This document shows, in pieces, positions 1 through 10,600 of a DNA stretch of 64,000 bases (its first letter is position 1; each line of letters starts with the position of its first letter). The notes beneath the pieces are model-generated. The model made no database searches, was not told the origin of the DNA, and saw only the letters and a program-made list of their open reading frames with translations. The translations under genes were made by a program, and so were the position numbers. The stretch comes from Rhodanobacter sp. L36. Lineage in GTDB: Bacteria > Pseudomonadota > Gammaproteobacteria > Xanthomonadales > Rhodanobacteraceae. The stretch spans positions 910,578-974,577 of the forward strand of contig NZ_LMUV01000002.1 of assembly GCF_009765755.1 (NCBI RefSeq), read 5' to 3'.

Positions 1-501
1 GGCGAATACGTGTCCGTGCATTCGCAGGTCGACATCGAAGAAGCCGAACTGCAGAAGGAACGCCACGAGTTGCACACCGACAGCGAAGGCGAGCACAAGG
101 AGCTCGCCGCGATCTATGTCGGGCGTGGTCTCGAACCCGCGCTGGCCGAGCAGGTAGCCGTCCAGTTGATGGCGCACAACGCGCTTGATGCGCATGCGCG
201 CGACGAACTGGGCATCACCGATACCTCGCGTGCAAAACCGCTGCAGGCTGCGCTGGCGTCCGCGCTGTGTTTCGCTACGGGCGCCGCGTTGCCGCTGCTG
301 ATCGCTTGCATCGCGTCGCCGAATATCCTGCTCGCCGCGGTATCCATCGGCTCACTGCTGTGCCTGCTGATTCTCGGTAGCGTGGCAGCACGCGCCGGTG
401 GCGCCAGCGTGATGATCGGCGCCATGCGCATCGGTTTCTGGGGCGCGATGGCGATGGCGATCACCGCTGGCGTCGGCACATGGCTGGGCCACGCCGGCTG
501 A
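1..501 (+). CDS. VIT/CCC1-family iron/manganese transporter, C-terminal part
   Basis: The reading frame is open from the first base, so the N-terminus lies upstream of the window. The visible 166 residues begin with [16 protein letters not shown], the segment that follows the first transmembrane pair in VIT1/CCC1 proteins. A hydrophilic helical stretch rich in Glu and His follows (about residues 12-60), then three C-terminal hydrophobic segments (about 80-105, 107-128 and 138-163). In this family the hydrophilic domain binds Fe2+ or Mn2+ and the membrane part exports or sequesters the metal. It ends about 100 bases before the transketolase start, with no terminator seen between. Family assignment is solid; metal specificity cannot be read from this fragment. 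Confidence 0.85.
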   Translation, partial: GEYVSVHSQVDIEEAELQKERHELHTDSEGEHKELAAIYVGRGLEPALAEQVAVQLMAHNALDAHARDELGITDTSRAKPLQAALASALCFATGAALPLLIACIASPNILLAAVSIGSLLCLLILGSVAARAGGASVMIGAMRIGFWGAMAMAITAGVGTWLGHAG

Positions 502-601
502 GCACTCGAAACCACAAGAAAAACTTGACGGCTGTTTGACCGCCCAACCGTTACGCTCACCCACTCCCCGAACATCGCCCACTGCACCGAAGGAAATTTC
601 C

Positions 602-2668
602 ATGACCGATTCATCGCACGATGCCGCGTCGCTCGATCAGCAATGCATCAATACGCTCCGATTTCTTTCGGTCGACATGGTGCAGAAGGCCGATAGCGGC
701 CACCCCGGATTGCCACTGGATGCGGCGCCGATGGCCTACGTGCTATGGAGCAAATACCTCAAGCATCATCCGGCCAATCCGCTGTGGGCCGATCGCGATC
801 GCTTCGTGTTGTCGGCTGGCCATGGCTCGGCGTTGCTTTATAGCCTGCTGCACGTCACCGGCTATGACCTGTCGCTGGACGACATCAAGCAGTTCCGCCA
901 GTGGGGCAGCAAGACGCCCGGACATCCCGAGCGCGGCCATACCGCCGGCGTCGAAGTCACCACCGGACCGTTGGGACAAGGCTTGGCAAATGCAGTCGGC
1001 ATGGCCATCGGCGAAGCGCACCTGGCCGGACGCTACAACCGCGACGATCACGTCGTGGTTGATCACCACACCTATGCCATTGTCAGCGACGGCGACCTGA
1101 TGGAGGGCGTCGCCAGCGAAGCGGCATCGCTCGCCGGCCATCTGAAACTCGGCAAGCTGATCTGTCTCTACGACGACAACTACGTCAGCCTCGCCGCCGG
1201 CACCGACATCACTTTCTCCGAAGATCGCGGCAAGCGTTTCGAAGCGTACGGCTGGCAGATCATTCGCCTGCCCGACGGCAACGACGTTGCGGCGATCGCC
1301 AAGGCGCTGGACGATGCGCGCGCCGAAATCGCCAAGCCGACGCTGATCCTGGTGCGCACGCATCTCGGTTACGGTTCGCCGAAGCAGGATTCGTTCAAGG
1401 CGCACGGTTCGCCGCTGGGCGAGGACGACGTCAAGGCGACCAAGCAGAAACTCGGCTGGCCGCTGACGCCTGACTTCTATGTGCCCGACGACGCGCTGAA
1501 ACATTTTCGCGAAGCGCAGGACGCCGGCGCGAAGGCCGAGCAGGCGTGGAACGGGCGCATGGACGCGTACGTAAAAGCATTCCCCGATCTGGCCAAGGAA
1601 TTGAAAGAGCGTCTGGCCGGCACGATTCCGGATGGCTGGGACAGCGACATTCCAACTTTCCCCGCCGATGCGAAGGGCATGTCCACGCGCGTCGCCGGCG
1701 GCAAGGTGATGAACGCGTTCGCCGCAAAATTGCCGGCGTTGTTCGGCGGTTCCGCTGATCTCGATTCGTCGACCTTCACCAACCTGAAAGGCGAGGGCGA
1801 TTTCAATCCGCTGGTGGTCACCGGCCAGGACACACAGGGTTCGGACAGCGCTGGCTGGAGCCAGGCGGGACGCAACCTGCACTTCGGTGTGCGCGAACAC
1901 GCGATGGGCGCGATCGTCAACGGCCTCGCTGCGCACGGCGGATTCCTTCCGTACGGCTCGACCTTCCTGATCTTCTCCGATTACATGCGTCCGGCGATCC
2001 GGCTGGCCGCGTTGTCGAAGTTGCACGTCGTGCACATCTTCACTCACGACAGCGTCGCGCTGGGCGAAGACGGCCCGACCCATCAGCCGATCGAACAACT
2101 CGCCAGCCTGCGCGCGATTCCCAACCTCACGGTGATCCGTCCGGCCGATGCGAACGAAACAGCCGAGGCGTGGAAGGTGGTGGTCGCGTCGAAGGATCAT
2201 CCCGTGCTGCTGGCGCTGAGCCGACAGAATCTGCCGGTGCTCGATCGCACGCGTTACGCCAGCGCGGAAGGTCTGCGCAAGGGCGCGTATGTGCTGAGCG
2301 ATGCCGAAGGCGGCAAGCCGCAAGTGATCCTGATCGCCACCGGTTCGGAAGTGAGCCTGATTGTCGAGGCCGCGGACAAGCTGCGTGCCGATGGCGTGGC
2401 GGTGCGTTGCGTGTCGATGCCGAGCTGGGAATTGTTCGATGCGCAGCCGCGCGCGTATCAGGACGACGTGCTGCCACCCGGCATCACCGCACGACTGGCG
2501 GTTGAGATGGCCTCGCCACAAGGCTGGAAGCGTTACACCGGTGATCGTGGCGACGTGCTCGGCATCGACCACTTCGGCGCCTCCGCACCGGCCGACAAGT
2601 TGCAGGAAGAGTTCGGCTTCACCGTCGACAACGTGGTGAAGCGCGCGAAAGCGTTGCTCGGCAACTGA
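602..2668 (+). CDS. tkt: Transketolase
   Basis: A 688-residue transketolase, the thiamine-diphosphate enzyme that moves two-carbon ketol units in the non-oxidative pentose phosphate pathway, acting in the cytoplasm. Visible marks include the N-terminal [21 protein letters not shown] region, the TPP/Mg site SDGDLMEG followed by the Asn-containing DDNYVSL, the pyrimidine-domain GVREHAMG segment with its catalytic Glu, and [15 protein letters not shown]. The length matches the 660-690 residues usual for bacterial Tkt. The ATG at 602 has a good ribosome-binding site (AAGGAAA). An in-frame TTG at 536 would add 22 low-complexity residues with no family counterpart, so I rejected it. Confidence 0.97.
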   Translation: MTDSSHDAASLDQQCINTLRFLSVDMVQKADSGHPGLPLDAAPMAYVLWSKYLKHHPANPLWADRDRFVLSAGHGSALLYSLLHVTGYDLSLDDIKQFRQWGSKTPGHPERGHTAGVEVTTGPLGQGLANAVGMAIGEAHLAGRYNRDDHVVVDHHTYAIVSDGDLMEGVASEAASLAGHLKLGKLICLYDDNYVSLAAGTDITFSEDRGKRFEAYGWQIIRLPDGNDVAAIAKALDDARAEIAKPTLILVRTHLGYGSPKQDSFKAHGSPLGEDDVKATKQKLGWPLTPDFYVPDDALKHFREAQDAGAKAEQAWNGRMDAYVKAFPDLAKELKERLAGTIPDGWDSDIPTFPADAKGMSTRVAGGKVMNAFAAKLPALFGGSADLDSSTFTNLKGEGDFNPLVVTGQDTQGSDSAGWSQAGRNLHFGVREHAMGAIVNGLAAHGGFLPYGSTFLIFSDYMRPAIRLAALSKLHVVHIFTHDSVALGEDGPTHQPIEQLASLRAIPNLTVIRPADANETAEAWKVVVASKDHPVLLALSRQNLPVLDRTRYASAEGLRKGAYVLSDAEGGKPQVILIATGSEVSLIVEAADKLRADGVAVRCVSMPSWELFDAQPRAYQDDVLPPGITARLAVEMASPQGWKRYTGDRGDVLGIDHFGASAPADKLQEEFGFTVDNVVKRAKALLGN

Positions 2669-2678
2669 TCTTTGCGTG

Positions 2679-2711
2679 AGCTACGGCGCTTCGACGGGAA
2701 GCGCCGTAGCT
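2679..2711. terminator. Strong hairpin between convergent tkt and acyltransferase genes
   Basis: Two 14-base arms (AGCTACGGCGCTTC and its complement) enclose a 5-base loop. The hairpin sits 11 bases after the tkt stop and includes the stop codon and last codons of the opposing acyltransferase gene. There is no clear T-run after it on the + strand, so it may stabilise 3' ends or act with Rho rather than be a canonical intrinsic terminator. Confidence 0.5.
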
Positions 2712-3853
2712 TCGTCGGTCGTAACGATTTTCTTTCGACGAAGCCGGTCTCGCAGCCGCAGAAACGGCTGCTCCGCGCAGAAAAACAGCAGCGTGCCGGC
2801 GAGCAGCGATGCAACGGTGTAGATCGCGAACGTGAGTAGCGCGTGTTGTTGAATCGATGGCGTGAGCGCCATCTCCACGAGATGGAATATCGCCTTGTGG
2901 ATCAGGTAGAGGCTGTAGGAAATCAGCGCGAGTCCTTCGACGCCCGGAATCCGCCATCGCCCCAGCCAGCAAGTTGGCGTACTCGCGGCGGCGACCAGCA
3001 AGGCCATGCCGGCCGACAGCAGCGGATAACCGATGACATTCGGCAGCAGACCAGTGCGGTCGCGAAAGAGCCACACGGCGAATCCGAACAGTGCGAATCC
3101 CGCCGGCAGCAACATCGTGTTGGCGGATCGCTGCATGCGTTGCCATGCGAGCGGCCGAAATATTTCCAGCGCTGCGAGCGAGACGCCGGCGAGCAAACCA
3201 TCGAGCCGCGTGTAGGTCGGGTAGTAGATGTCCTGCACATAGCGCAGACCGAAAAGGTCGCTATCCGCATTCTGCACAGGCGCGAGTTCGTGCAGCCAGA
3301 TGAAACCGCGGAGCGCCATGCCCGCCAGCACGATCGCCACGCCCAAGCTGATGAATTTCGTTGCCGATGGTTTGCGCATCAGCCACCACGCGAGCAGTGG
3401 AAACAGCAGGTAGAAATGTTCCTCCACGCATAGCGACCACACGTGCGAGAACGCCTTGTGATGGTCGTAGTCGATCAGCAGGTTCACCGTGTAAGTGAGG
3501 AACTGCCACAGCGGCTGGATACCGGGTGACTCGCGAAAATCGGGTATCAGAAAGTAAAGCGCCAGCACCACGAGGTATGCCGGCAATACGCGAAACGAAC
3601 GGCGCAGATAGAAATTTCCGAAGTGCAGCGGTTCGCCGCGCGCGAGCGGCTTCAGCAGTTGCGAGCCGATCAGATAACCGCTCAGCACGAAAAACAGGTC
3701 GACGCCCATCCAGCCGGAATCCTGTAGTACGGCGAAGTGTTCGCCGATGCCGCCGACGATGTACGAGTGGAACAGCATCACCCACACGATCGCCACGGCG
3801 CGCAGCAAATCCAGGCCCGGCAGGCGACGCATGGTGGTTTCCCGAGTGGTCAT
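2681..3853 (-). CDS. Acyltransferase-3 family membrane protein (OafA/NodX-like)
   Basis: Multi-pass inner-membrane acyltransferase of about 390 residues. It opens with the family signature LPGLDLLRAVAIVWVMLFHS, which contains the conserved His of the proposed active site, followed by DLFFVLSGYLIG and FYLRRSFRVLPAYL. A later WSLCVEEHFYLLFPL segment is also typical. About ten hydrophobic segments run to the end. Such enzymes O-acetylate or otherwise acylate surface polysaccharide, LPS or peptidoglycan; the acceptor here cannot be predicted. Two starts are credible: ATG at 3853 behind CGGAAAACC and ATG at 3832 behind GGGAAACC. It is convergent with tkt and divergent from hemC. Confidence 0.88.
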   Translation of the reverse strand: MTTRETTMRRLPGLDLLRAVAIVWVMLFHSYIVGGIGEHFAVLQDSGWMGVDLFFVLSGYLIGSQLLKPLARGEPLHFGNFYLRRSFRVLPAYLVVLALYFLIPDFRESPGIQPLWQFLTYTVNLLIDYDHHKAFSHVWSLCVEEHFYLLFPLLAWWLMRKPSATKFISLGVAIVLAGMALRGFIWLHELAPVQNADSDLFGLRYVQDIYYPTYTRLDGLLAGVSLAALEIFRPLAWQRMQRSANTMLLPAGFALFGFAVWLFRDRTGLLPNVIGYPLLSAGMALLVAAASTPTCWLGRWRIPGVEGLALISYSLYLIHKAIFHLVEMALTPSIQQHALLTFAIYTVASLLAGTLLFFCAEQPFLRLRDRLRRKKIVTTDEATALPVEAP

Positions 3854-3999
3854 GGTTTTCCGAATGTTGCGTTGTGATCGCCGCGTTGCGCGACGCGAGC
3901 TCGACATCGTAGCGGCGCGCTCCTGCGGTTCCCAGCCGCATGCGCCTTCGCGTTCAAACTACGCGACAATGCGCGTCTGCCGAATGCCGCGGAGTTTCA

Positions 4000-4914
4000 A
4001 TGATCACGCCCACCCTGCGTATCGCCACCCGCAAGAGCGCTCTTGCGCTGTGGCAAGCCGAGCACGTTGCGACGTTGCTGCGCGCTGCGCATCCGAACCT
4101 GGTGGTCGAGCTGGTGCCGATGAGCACACGCGGCGACGAAATCCTCGATCAACCGCTAGCGACCATCGGCGGCAAGGGACTGTTCCTGAAGGAGCTCGAA
4201 GTGGCGATGCTCGAAGGTCGCGCCGATCTTGCCGTGCATTCGCTCAAGGACGTGCCTTCGCAACTCGAACCGGGTTTCGTATTGCCGGCGATCCTGCCGC
4301 GCGCGGATGCGGCGGATGCCTTTGTCAGCAACGACTACGTCGATCTCGCCGCGCTGCCGCACGGCGCGCGCGTCGGCACCTCATCGTTGCGACGGCAGGC
4401 GCAGTTGCGCGCGTTGCGAGCGGATCTGCAGCTGCTGGATTTGCGCGGCAATGTCGGCACGCGGCTGGGCAAGCTTGATGCCGGCGATTACGACGCGATC
4501 GTGCTCGCCTGCGCGGGACTCGACCGCCTCGGTCTTTCCGCACGCATCCGCTCGCGACTGGCCGCGCCGAACTGGTTGCCCGCGCCCGGACAGGCGGCGA
4601 TCGCGATCGAGGCGCGAGACGATCAGCCGGCGGTGCTGTCGCTGCTGTCCGCGCTGGACGATGCCGACACACGCCTGACGATCACCGCCGAGCGCGCGAT
4701 GAACCAGGCACTCGGCGGTAGTTGCACGGTGCCGGTGGGTGCGTGGTGCGTGCTCGGCGAACACGGCCTGCATCTGCGCGGGCTGGTGGGCGATGCGGCG
4801 AGCGGTCAACTCTTGCATGCGCAGGCGGACGGCAACGATGCGGCGGCGCTTGGCCAGCAAGTGGCTGATCAACTGTTCGCGCAAGGCGCAGCGGCGTTTC
4901 TCGCCGGCCGTTGA
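4000..4914 (+). CDS. hemC: Porphobilinogen deaminase (hydroxymethylbilane synthase)
   Basis: A 304-residue enzyme that joins four porphobilinogen units into hydroxymethylbilane in tetrapyrrole (haem) synthesis. It begins [20 protein letters not shown], and has the substrate-binding [21 protein letters not shown], the [10 protein letters not shown] segment with its catalytic Asp, and [14 protein letters not shown]. The dipyrromethane cofactor is attached at Cys242 in GGSCTVP, the same position as in E. coli. The ATG at 4000 has GGAG six bases upstream; an in-frame start at 3940 gives a non-homologous extension. It is followed by a 217-base gap and then the yfa/mag operon; cotranscription is not evident. 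Confidence 0.97.
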   Translation: MITPTLRIATRKSALALWQAEHVATLLRAAHPNLVVELVPMSTRGDEILDQPLATIGGKGLFLKELEVAMLEGRADLAVHSLKDVPSQLEPGFVLPAILPRADAADAFVSNDYVDLAALPHGARVGTSSLRRQAQLRALRADLQLLDLRGNVGTRLGKLDAGDYDAIVLACAGLDRLGLSARIRSRLAAPNWLPAPGQAAIAIEARDDQPAVLSLLSALDDADTRLTITAERAMNQALGGSCTVPVGAWCVLGEHGLHLRGLVGDAASGQLLHAQADGNDAAALGQQVADQLFAQGAAAFLAGR

Positions 4915-5131
4915 GTCCATGCCGTTCGGGCGATCCGGCGCAACGATTCGGCCCGAATACTGATTTTATGCCGACACCGAACCGAAGCCGATCGCGGCCG
5001 GTTATGCTGTCGCGGACCCGTCACGGCGGGCTCGGCTGAAGGACGCGGCAGGTGCGATATCCGTCGCATCCGGAGCAAACGGAATTCATTGGGGTTCGGC
5101 GCAACGCCGACGTTCGGGGACAGGCGCGATC

Positions 5132-6859
5132 ATGACATTGGCAAATCACAAGACCCTGCTGTTGAGCGGCCTGCTGCTGCTCGGCCTGAGTGCCGCGGCG
5201 ATCACCGTCCAGGCGATCTGGCGACCGCTGGCGCCGCATGCGCACGTCGCCGCGCAACTGGCCGACATCGATCTCGCGCAACCGGATGCATTGATCCGCT
5301 CCGAGCGACTCTCGGCATTGCCGCGCGATCTGCTGCGCGTGCCGTTGCTGCACGAAGTGCTCAGCGAGGATTTCGTCAGCTACTACGAATTCAACGAAGG
5401 CCGCCTGTCGCTGTCCGGCACGCTGCGCCGCATCGCCTACGAACACCAACTGGATCTCGGCGACGAAGTGATTCGCCAAGCGCTCGATGCGCCGGCGGAA
5501 GTGGCGTTGTGGCACGGCGATCACGGCAAGCTTCAATACTGGTTGCTGCTCGGCCAGCGCAACGGGCTCACTCGACTGCTGCAAGGCATCGCGAACGTCG
5601 CGCTCGACGACAGCCAGCTGAAAAACGTCGGCAAGCTCGAGGTCGATGGCGACAAGGTCGCGCTTTATGCGCTGGCTTATGGTTATCAGCGCAACCTGCT
5701 GTTTGCCGTGCATGGCGATCGGCTGGTGGTGCTGTCCGATCCGGGCATGCTGTTGAACGAGAACGGCACGCTCGACGACGAGCGCAGCGAACAGATCATC
5801 GCGCTGCTCGATGGAAGCTCGAAGAAACCCGCATGGCCGGACAGCGCGCTCGCGAAGGACAGCGATAACCCGCGCCTCGACAAGATCAAGGGTCATCAAC
5901 TGAGCGTGTCCGCGCACTTCCTGTCGTTCGGTTACCAGCCGTTTTTCCCCGGCATCGAAGCGCTGCGTTTCGATTTTTCCGCCGACGCCGAGCATGCGTG
6001 GGATACGCGCGCGCTGGTCAATCCGGCTTTGCTGCCGGAGCAGTGGAACAGCGCGTCGCTATGGCAGGTGTTGCCGACCGATCCCGCCGCATGCGTCAGC
6101 CTGCCGGTGGACTGGGCATCCGCCGGCCACGTGCTGGACGCGGTGATGGGCAAGGACGCGGCGGGAATCGTGCTGCCGGCTTTTTCGGGACCGGCGGCGA
6201 TTTGCTGGTACGGCAAGTCGAGGTTGTCGTCGCCGCTGTTCGTCGCGCGATTCGACAAGCCTGAACTCGTCGCGTCGATGAAGCCATCGCTGGAAAAAGC
6301 GTTCACCCAGATCATCGGTGCGTACGAGGAAAAGGCCGGCAATGCCGATGGCCGTCTGCCGGTGACATCGCATCAAGGTGTTGGCGACAGCACCGAATGG
6401 CAACGCGATGTCAGTGCGCGCTACGGTTCGGCGGATGCCACCGAAGCGAAGCTCACCGATACGATTTCATCGGACCGCTACTTTCCGGTGACGCTCGCGG
6501 TGGCGCACGGCTACGTGGTGTTTTCGCCGGACGGCGCATTGGTCGACGATGCGCTGGCGGTGCTGGAAAAACGCTGGCCGGCCGTGGCCGACAGCATGGG
6601 CAACGCGAGCCGCGAGCATGTCGTCGCACAGCTGACGCCGGCCAGCATGGCGAAGCTGATCGAGCAGGAATCGTTCGCCAGCCTGCCGCAGGATCAGGAG
6701 CCGGTGTTCCGCAACGCAGCCACGCAATTCCTGATACCGAAGCTGCATGCGCTGGGTGCATATCCGGCATTGACCTTGCGCCTGCCGGACACATTGCCGA
6801 CGCAACGCGGATGGATTGCGGTGCAGTGGCAATCGGCCGCCGTGGGCTCGGCGCACTGA
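5132..6859 (+). CDS. yfaA: DUF2138 protein, first gene of the alpha-2-macroglobulin operon
   Basis: A 575-residue envelope protein with an N-terminal hydrophobic segment (about residues 8-28) that is a signal anchor or signal peptide; the rest is predicted outside the cytoplasm. Sequence and position match DUF2138/YfaA, the first gene of the E. coli yfaA-T-S-Q-P order. The family function is unknown. In Pseudomonas the corresponding mag operon encodes membrane-associated partners of the macroglobulin MagD. I see no catalytic motif; stretches such as LSAHFLSFGYQPFFPG and LPDTLPTQRGWIAVQW look structural. The next gene starts about 14-50 bases after the stop, consistent with one transcript. Confidence 0.85.
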   Translation: MTLANHKTLLLSGLLLLGLSAAAITVQAIWRPLAPHAHVAAQLADIDLAQPDALIRSERLSALPRDLLRVPLLHEVLSEDFVSYYEFNEGRLSLSGTLRRIAYEHQLDLGDEVIRQALDAPAEVALWHGDHGKLQYWLLLGQRNGLTRLLQGIANVALDDSQLKNVGKLEVDGDKVALYALAYGYQRNLLFAVHGDRLVVLSDPGMLLNENGTLDDERSEQIIALLDGSSKKPAWPDSALAKDSDNPRLDKIKGHQLSVSAHFLSFGYQPFFPGIEALRFDFSADAEHAWDTRALVNPALLPEQWNSASLWQVLPTDPAACVSLPVDWASAGHVLDAVMGKDAAGIVLPAFSGPAAICWYGKSRLSSPLFVARFDKPELVASMKPSLEKAFTQIIGAYEEKAGNADGRLPVTSHQGVGDSTEWQRDVSARYGSADATEAKLTDTISSDRYFPVTLAVAHGYVVFSPDGALVDDALAVLEKRWPAVADSMGNASREHVVAQLTPASMAKLIEQESFASLPQDQEPVFRNAATQFLIPKLHALGAYPALTLRLPDTLPTQRGWIAVQWQSAAVGSAH

Positions 6860-6909
6860 AGCTGGCCGCAACCATGCAGCCCTCTTTTCAACATCCTTCC
6901 GCGATATCG

Positions 6910-7587
6910 ATGCCCGCACGACGTCGCCGATATCGCGCGCCTCACGCGTGGCTCGGCGCGCTGCTGATGCTGCTCGGTGTGTGCATGCCGCTGCGCGCAC
7001 CCGCGACAACCAATGTCGCGGCGCAACTCACGCCCGCGCAATCGCAGGTGTTCCGCGCGTGGTTCGTGCGCGTGATCAACGAGCAGTTGCGGCAGGGCCC
7101 GACGCCGCGCTGGGTGCATCGCGATTGCGCAGGCCTCGTGCGCTTCGCGGTGAACGAGGCGTTCAAGCATCACGACGCGCACTGGCTGCGCGCCAACGGC
7201 ATCGATGCCGATCGTCTGCCGCCCGAACTGGAATTGCGCGCCGATCAACGCTCGCTGGGCAACGCGTGGACCACGGTGGATGGACGCAGCAGCGCGTTTG
7301 TCACGGCGCTGGCGCTGATCCAGGCCAACAGCGAATTCGTCTCGCGCGACATCAACCAGGCGCGCATTGGCGACCTGCTTTTTTTCGATCAGGGCGACGA
7401 CCAGCACTTGATGGTGTGGATGGATCGCTACATCGCGTATCACACCGGCACCAGCAGCAAACACGACAACGGATTGCGCGCGGTCACCGTGCAGCAACTG
7501 CTGCAGTGGCCCGATCCGCGCTGGCAACCGAGTGCGGACAATCCGAATTTCATTGGCGTCTTCAAGCTCGGCTTTCTCTCGCGATGA
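6910..7587 (+). CDS. yfaT: DUF1175 protein with NlpC/P60-like Cys/His signature
   Basis: A 225-residue secreted protein with an Arg-rich n-region and hydrophobic core (PARRRRYRAPHAWLGALLML) ending near APA. The mature part resembles DUF1175/YfaT. It also carries three landmarks of NlpC/P60 cell-wall amidases in the right order: DCAGLV with Cys73, GDLLFF, and QHLMVWM with His166, followed by IAYHTG. I infer a papain-like peptidase fold that could cleave peptidoglycan stem peptides; this is not proven. The start is uncertain: ATG at 6874 would add 12 residues before the Arg cluster. The stop overlaps the ATG at 7584 (ATGA), indicating translational coupling to the macroglobulin gene. Confidence 0.82.
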   Translation: MPARRRRYRAPHAWLGALLMLLGVCMPLRAPATTNVAAQLTPAQSQVFRAWFVRVINEQLRQGPTPRWVHRDCAGLVRFAVNEAFKHHDAHWLRANGIDADRLPPELELRADQRSLGNAWTTVDGRSSAFVTALALIQANSEFVSRDINQARIGDLLFFDQGDDQHLMVWMDRYIAYHTGTSSKHDNGLRAVTVQQLLQWPDPRWQPSADNPNFIGVFKLGFLSR

Positions 7588-7622
7588 ACCACGCACGACC
7601 GAATCCATCAGGGATGTTCACC

Positions 7623-10600
7623 ATGCAACGCTTGCCTCCATTGCTGTCGCGCTTCGCCTGCGCCGCCGTGTGCACTTTCGCGCTCGGGTCGGTTGTCCAT
7701 GCCCGCGAAAACGCCACCTTGTCGGCGACCACGCCGAGCGACTACGCGACCTTCAAGGGTCAGCCGTTCTTCCTGCTCACCGACAGCAGCTACGGCAGCG
7801 ACGAAGTGGCGAAGGTGCGGCTGGAAGCGCCCGGCGGCGATGCGGATGCATTGAAGCCTTACGGTGGCGCGGACATCCTGCTCTATCGCATCCCGCAGCC
7901 GCTGGCGTTTCTGAAGGGACAGAAAAATCTTCATCGGGTCGAAGTACATCCGAACTATCGCGGTGAAGGACTCGCCAACACGCTGTCGTATCTGTGGGAC
8001 AGCTGGTATCAGCAGACGCGCCGCTCGTGGCAGCGCATTCTTTCGACCGACACGCGCAAGCAGGCCATCGCGCAGGCGCCGCAGTTGAAGATCGGCGCGG
8101 CGCTGACCAAACCGACCCGCTTCGAGCAGAACCCGCAGTTCGAGCCGCTCAAGGGATACGACCTGGTCGATCGCTTCCGTTATCCGCTGTGGAGCGCCAA
8201 GCCGATCGAGCCGCCCAAGGGCGTGCAGATGGAAGGTTCAAGTTCCGACTTCCTTTCGCCCAATAGCGGCAATCTGATGATCCCGGTCGGCAAGCTCAAG
8301 CCCGGCCTGTATCTGGTGGAAGCGGTGATCGGCGCCTATCGTGCCAACACCTTGCTGTTCGTCACCGACACCGTGGCGATCACCAAGAGCACCCACGACG
8401 GCATGCTCGTTTGGACGGCCAATCGCAAGCAGGGCGTGCCGGTGCCATCGGCGACATTGCAGTGGACCGATGGTCTTGGCGTGCTGAAGAGCGGGCAGAC
8501 CGGCACCGACGGCGTGTTGCAACTCGATCACGCGAGCCCGGAGCGCAGCTACCTGATCGGCGAAGACGCCGGCGGCGGCGTGTTCATCTCCGAGAACTTC
8601 TATTACGACAGCGAGATCTATAACGCCAAGCTTTACGCCGTTACCGATCGGCCGCTGTATCGGCCGGGCGACGACGTGCACGTCAAGTTTGTCGGGCGTG
8701 ATTTCAAGAACGCCACAGACTCCACGCCTGTGGCCAGCGGCGCCATCGCGCTGGACGTGCTCGATCCGAACGGCTCGCCGGTCGCGCACAGCGCGCTCAC
8801 GATGTCGTCCGACACCGGCGCGGATACCAGCTTCACCCTGCCCGCCAATGCCAGTGCGGGCGGTTACACCTTGCGCTTCACGTACGGCGGCAGCACCTAC
8901 GGCGGCGCCTTTCGCGTGGCCGAATACATCAAGCCGCATTTCGATATCGCGCTGGTGATGGACAAGCCCGACTACGGCACCGGCGAAGCGCTCGAAGGCA
9001 AGATTCGCTTGAGTTATCCGGACGGCCGTCCGGTCGGCAACGCGCATGTGTCGGTGAGCGTGCGCGCGCAGCAGGTCACCATGGTCGAAGGCGAGCTGCG
9101 CTATGCCGGCCTGTTTCCGGTCAAGCTCGACCAGCAGGAACTGGTCGCCGACAACGACGGCAGCGTGCCGTTGAAATTGCCGCCGGCGAAAGACCCCAGC
9201 CGCTATGTGGTCACCGTGCTGGCAAGTGATGGCGCGGCGTATCGCGTGCGCATCACGCGCGAATTGCTGGTGGCCCGCGGCGTCATGCCGTACACGCTGA
9301 GCACGTCGAGCCAGTTCACCCAGCCCGGCGCGAAAACCGATTTCGTGCTGGCTGCGCAAGCGTTGCCGTCCGCACTCAACAGCACCGGCACGCCGATCGT
9401 CGTGCCTGCGCAGATTCCCGCGCACTGGGAATTGACGCGACTGGAGGATCAGAGCAAGCAGAGCGGCGATCTCGCCGCCGCAACGCCGGGCGCGCCGATC
9501 ACTTTCCCGGTCACGTTTCCGCAGCCGGGTTCGTACACGCTGTCGGTCAAGGATCAACACGGCAACCTACTCGCAGCGACCAGTCACTGGGTCGCCGGCA
9601 ACGGCATCACCGCGACGCCGGGAAGCGTGCAAATCGTGCTCGATCGCGCGCATTACGCCATTGGCGACACGGCTGAAGCGTTGATCACTTTTCCGCAGCC
9701 GGTAGGCAATGCGCTGCTGACGCTGGAGCGCGACAAGGTGGAAGAGCATGCGCTGCTGGGCAGCGGCGCGGACTGGCTCAGCCTGAGCAAAGTGTCCGAT
9801 ACGCAGTGGCGCGCGCGCATTCGTATCGCCGCCAACTTCAGTCCCAACATGACGTTTTCGGTGCTGTACGTGAAGGATGGCGATTACGCTTTCCAGAACG
9901 CCGGCATCTCCGTGGCGCAACCGCAGATTGCGCTGGCAGTGAAGAGCGACAAGCCGGTCTACGCGCCGGGCGACACCGTGCAGCTGGATCTGGACAGTCA
10001 GCTCGCCGGCAAACCGGCGTCGGCGAATCTCACGGTCAGCGTGGTCGACGAAATGGTCTACGTGCTGCAGCCGGAGATCGCGCCGAACATCGTGGACTTT
10101 TTCTATCACCCACGTCGCAACAGCGTGCGCACCACATCGAGCCTCAACTTCATCAGCTACGACATGGCGTTGTCGTCGCTGCCCGGCGCGCCGGAACAAG
10201 GCCGCTACAACGAGCGCGGCGTGAAGGTGCTGGAGCGTCCGCGCCGCGACGAAAAAGACACCGCGGCGTGGGTCGCCACTCTCAAGACCGACGCGGCCGG
10301 TCACGCGCACATGAGTTTCGTGATGCCCGATTCGCTCACGCGCTGGCGCATCACCGTGCGTGCCACCACCGCTGAAGGCGTGGTCGGACAGACCACCGCC
10401 AACGTGCGCTCGGACAAACCGCTGTATCTGAAATGGACCGGCCCGACGCATTTCCGCAGTGGCGACAAACCGCGCCTGGACATGGTCGCCTTCAACCAGG
10501 GTGCGCAGGATGTCGAAGCGCAGCTGCAAGTCGACGGCGCGGGTTTGGCCGTCCATCAGACAGTCAAGCTCAAGCGCGGGCCGAACGTGCTGACCTTGCC

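Noticed and set aside
536-601. TTG start giving transketolase a 22-residue extension
   Set aside because: The extension is Pro/Thr-rich and not found in the family, and the ATG at 602 has a good ribosome-binding site.
743-2572. 609-residue minus-strand frame opposite tkt
   Set aside because: Shadow of transketolase; no domain and wrong composition.
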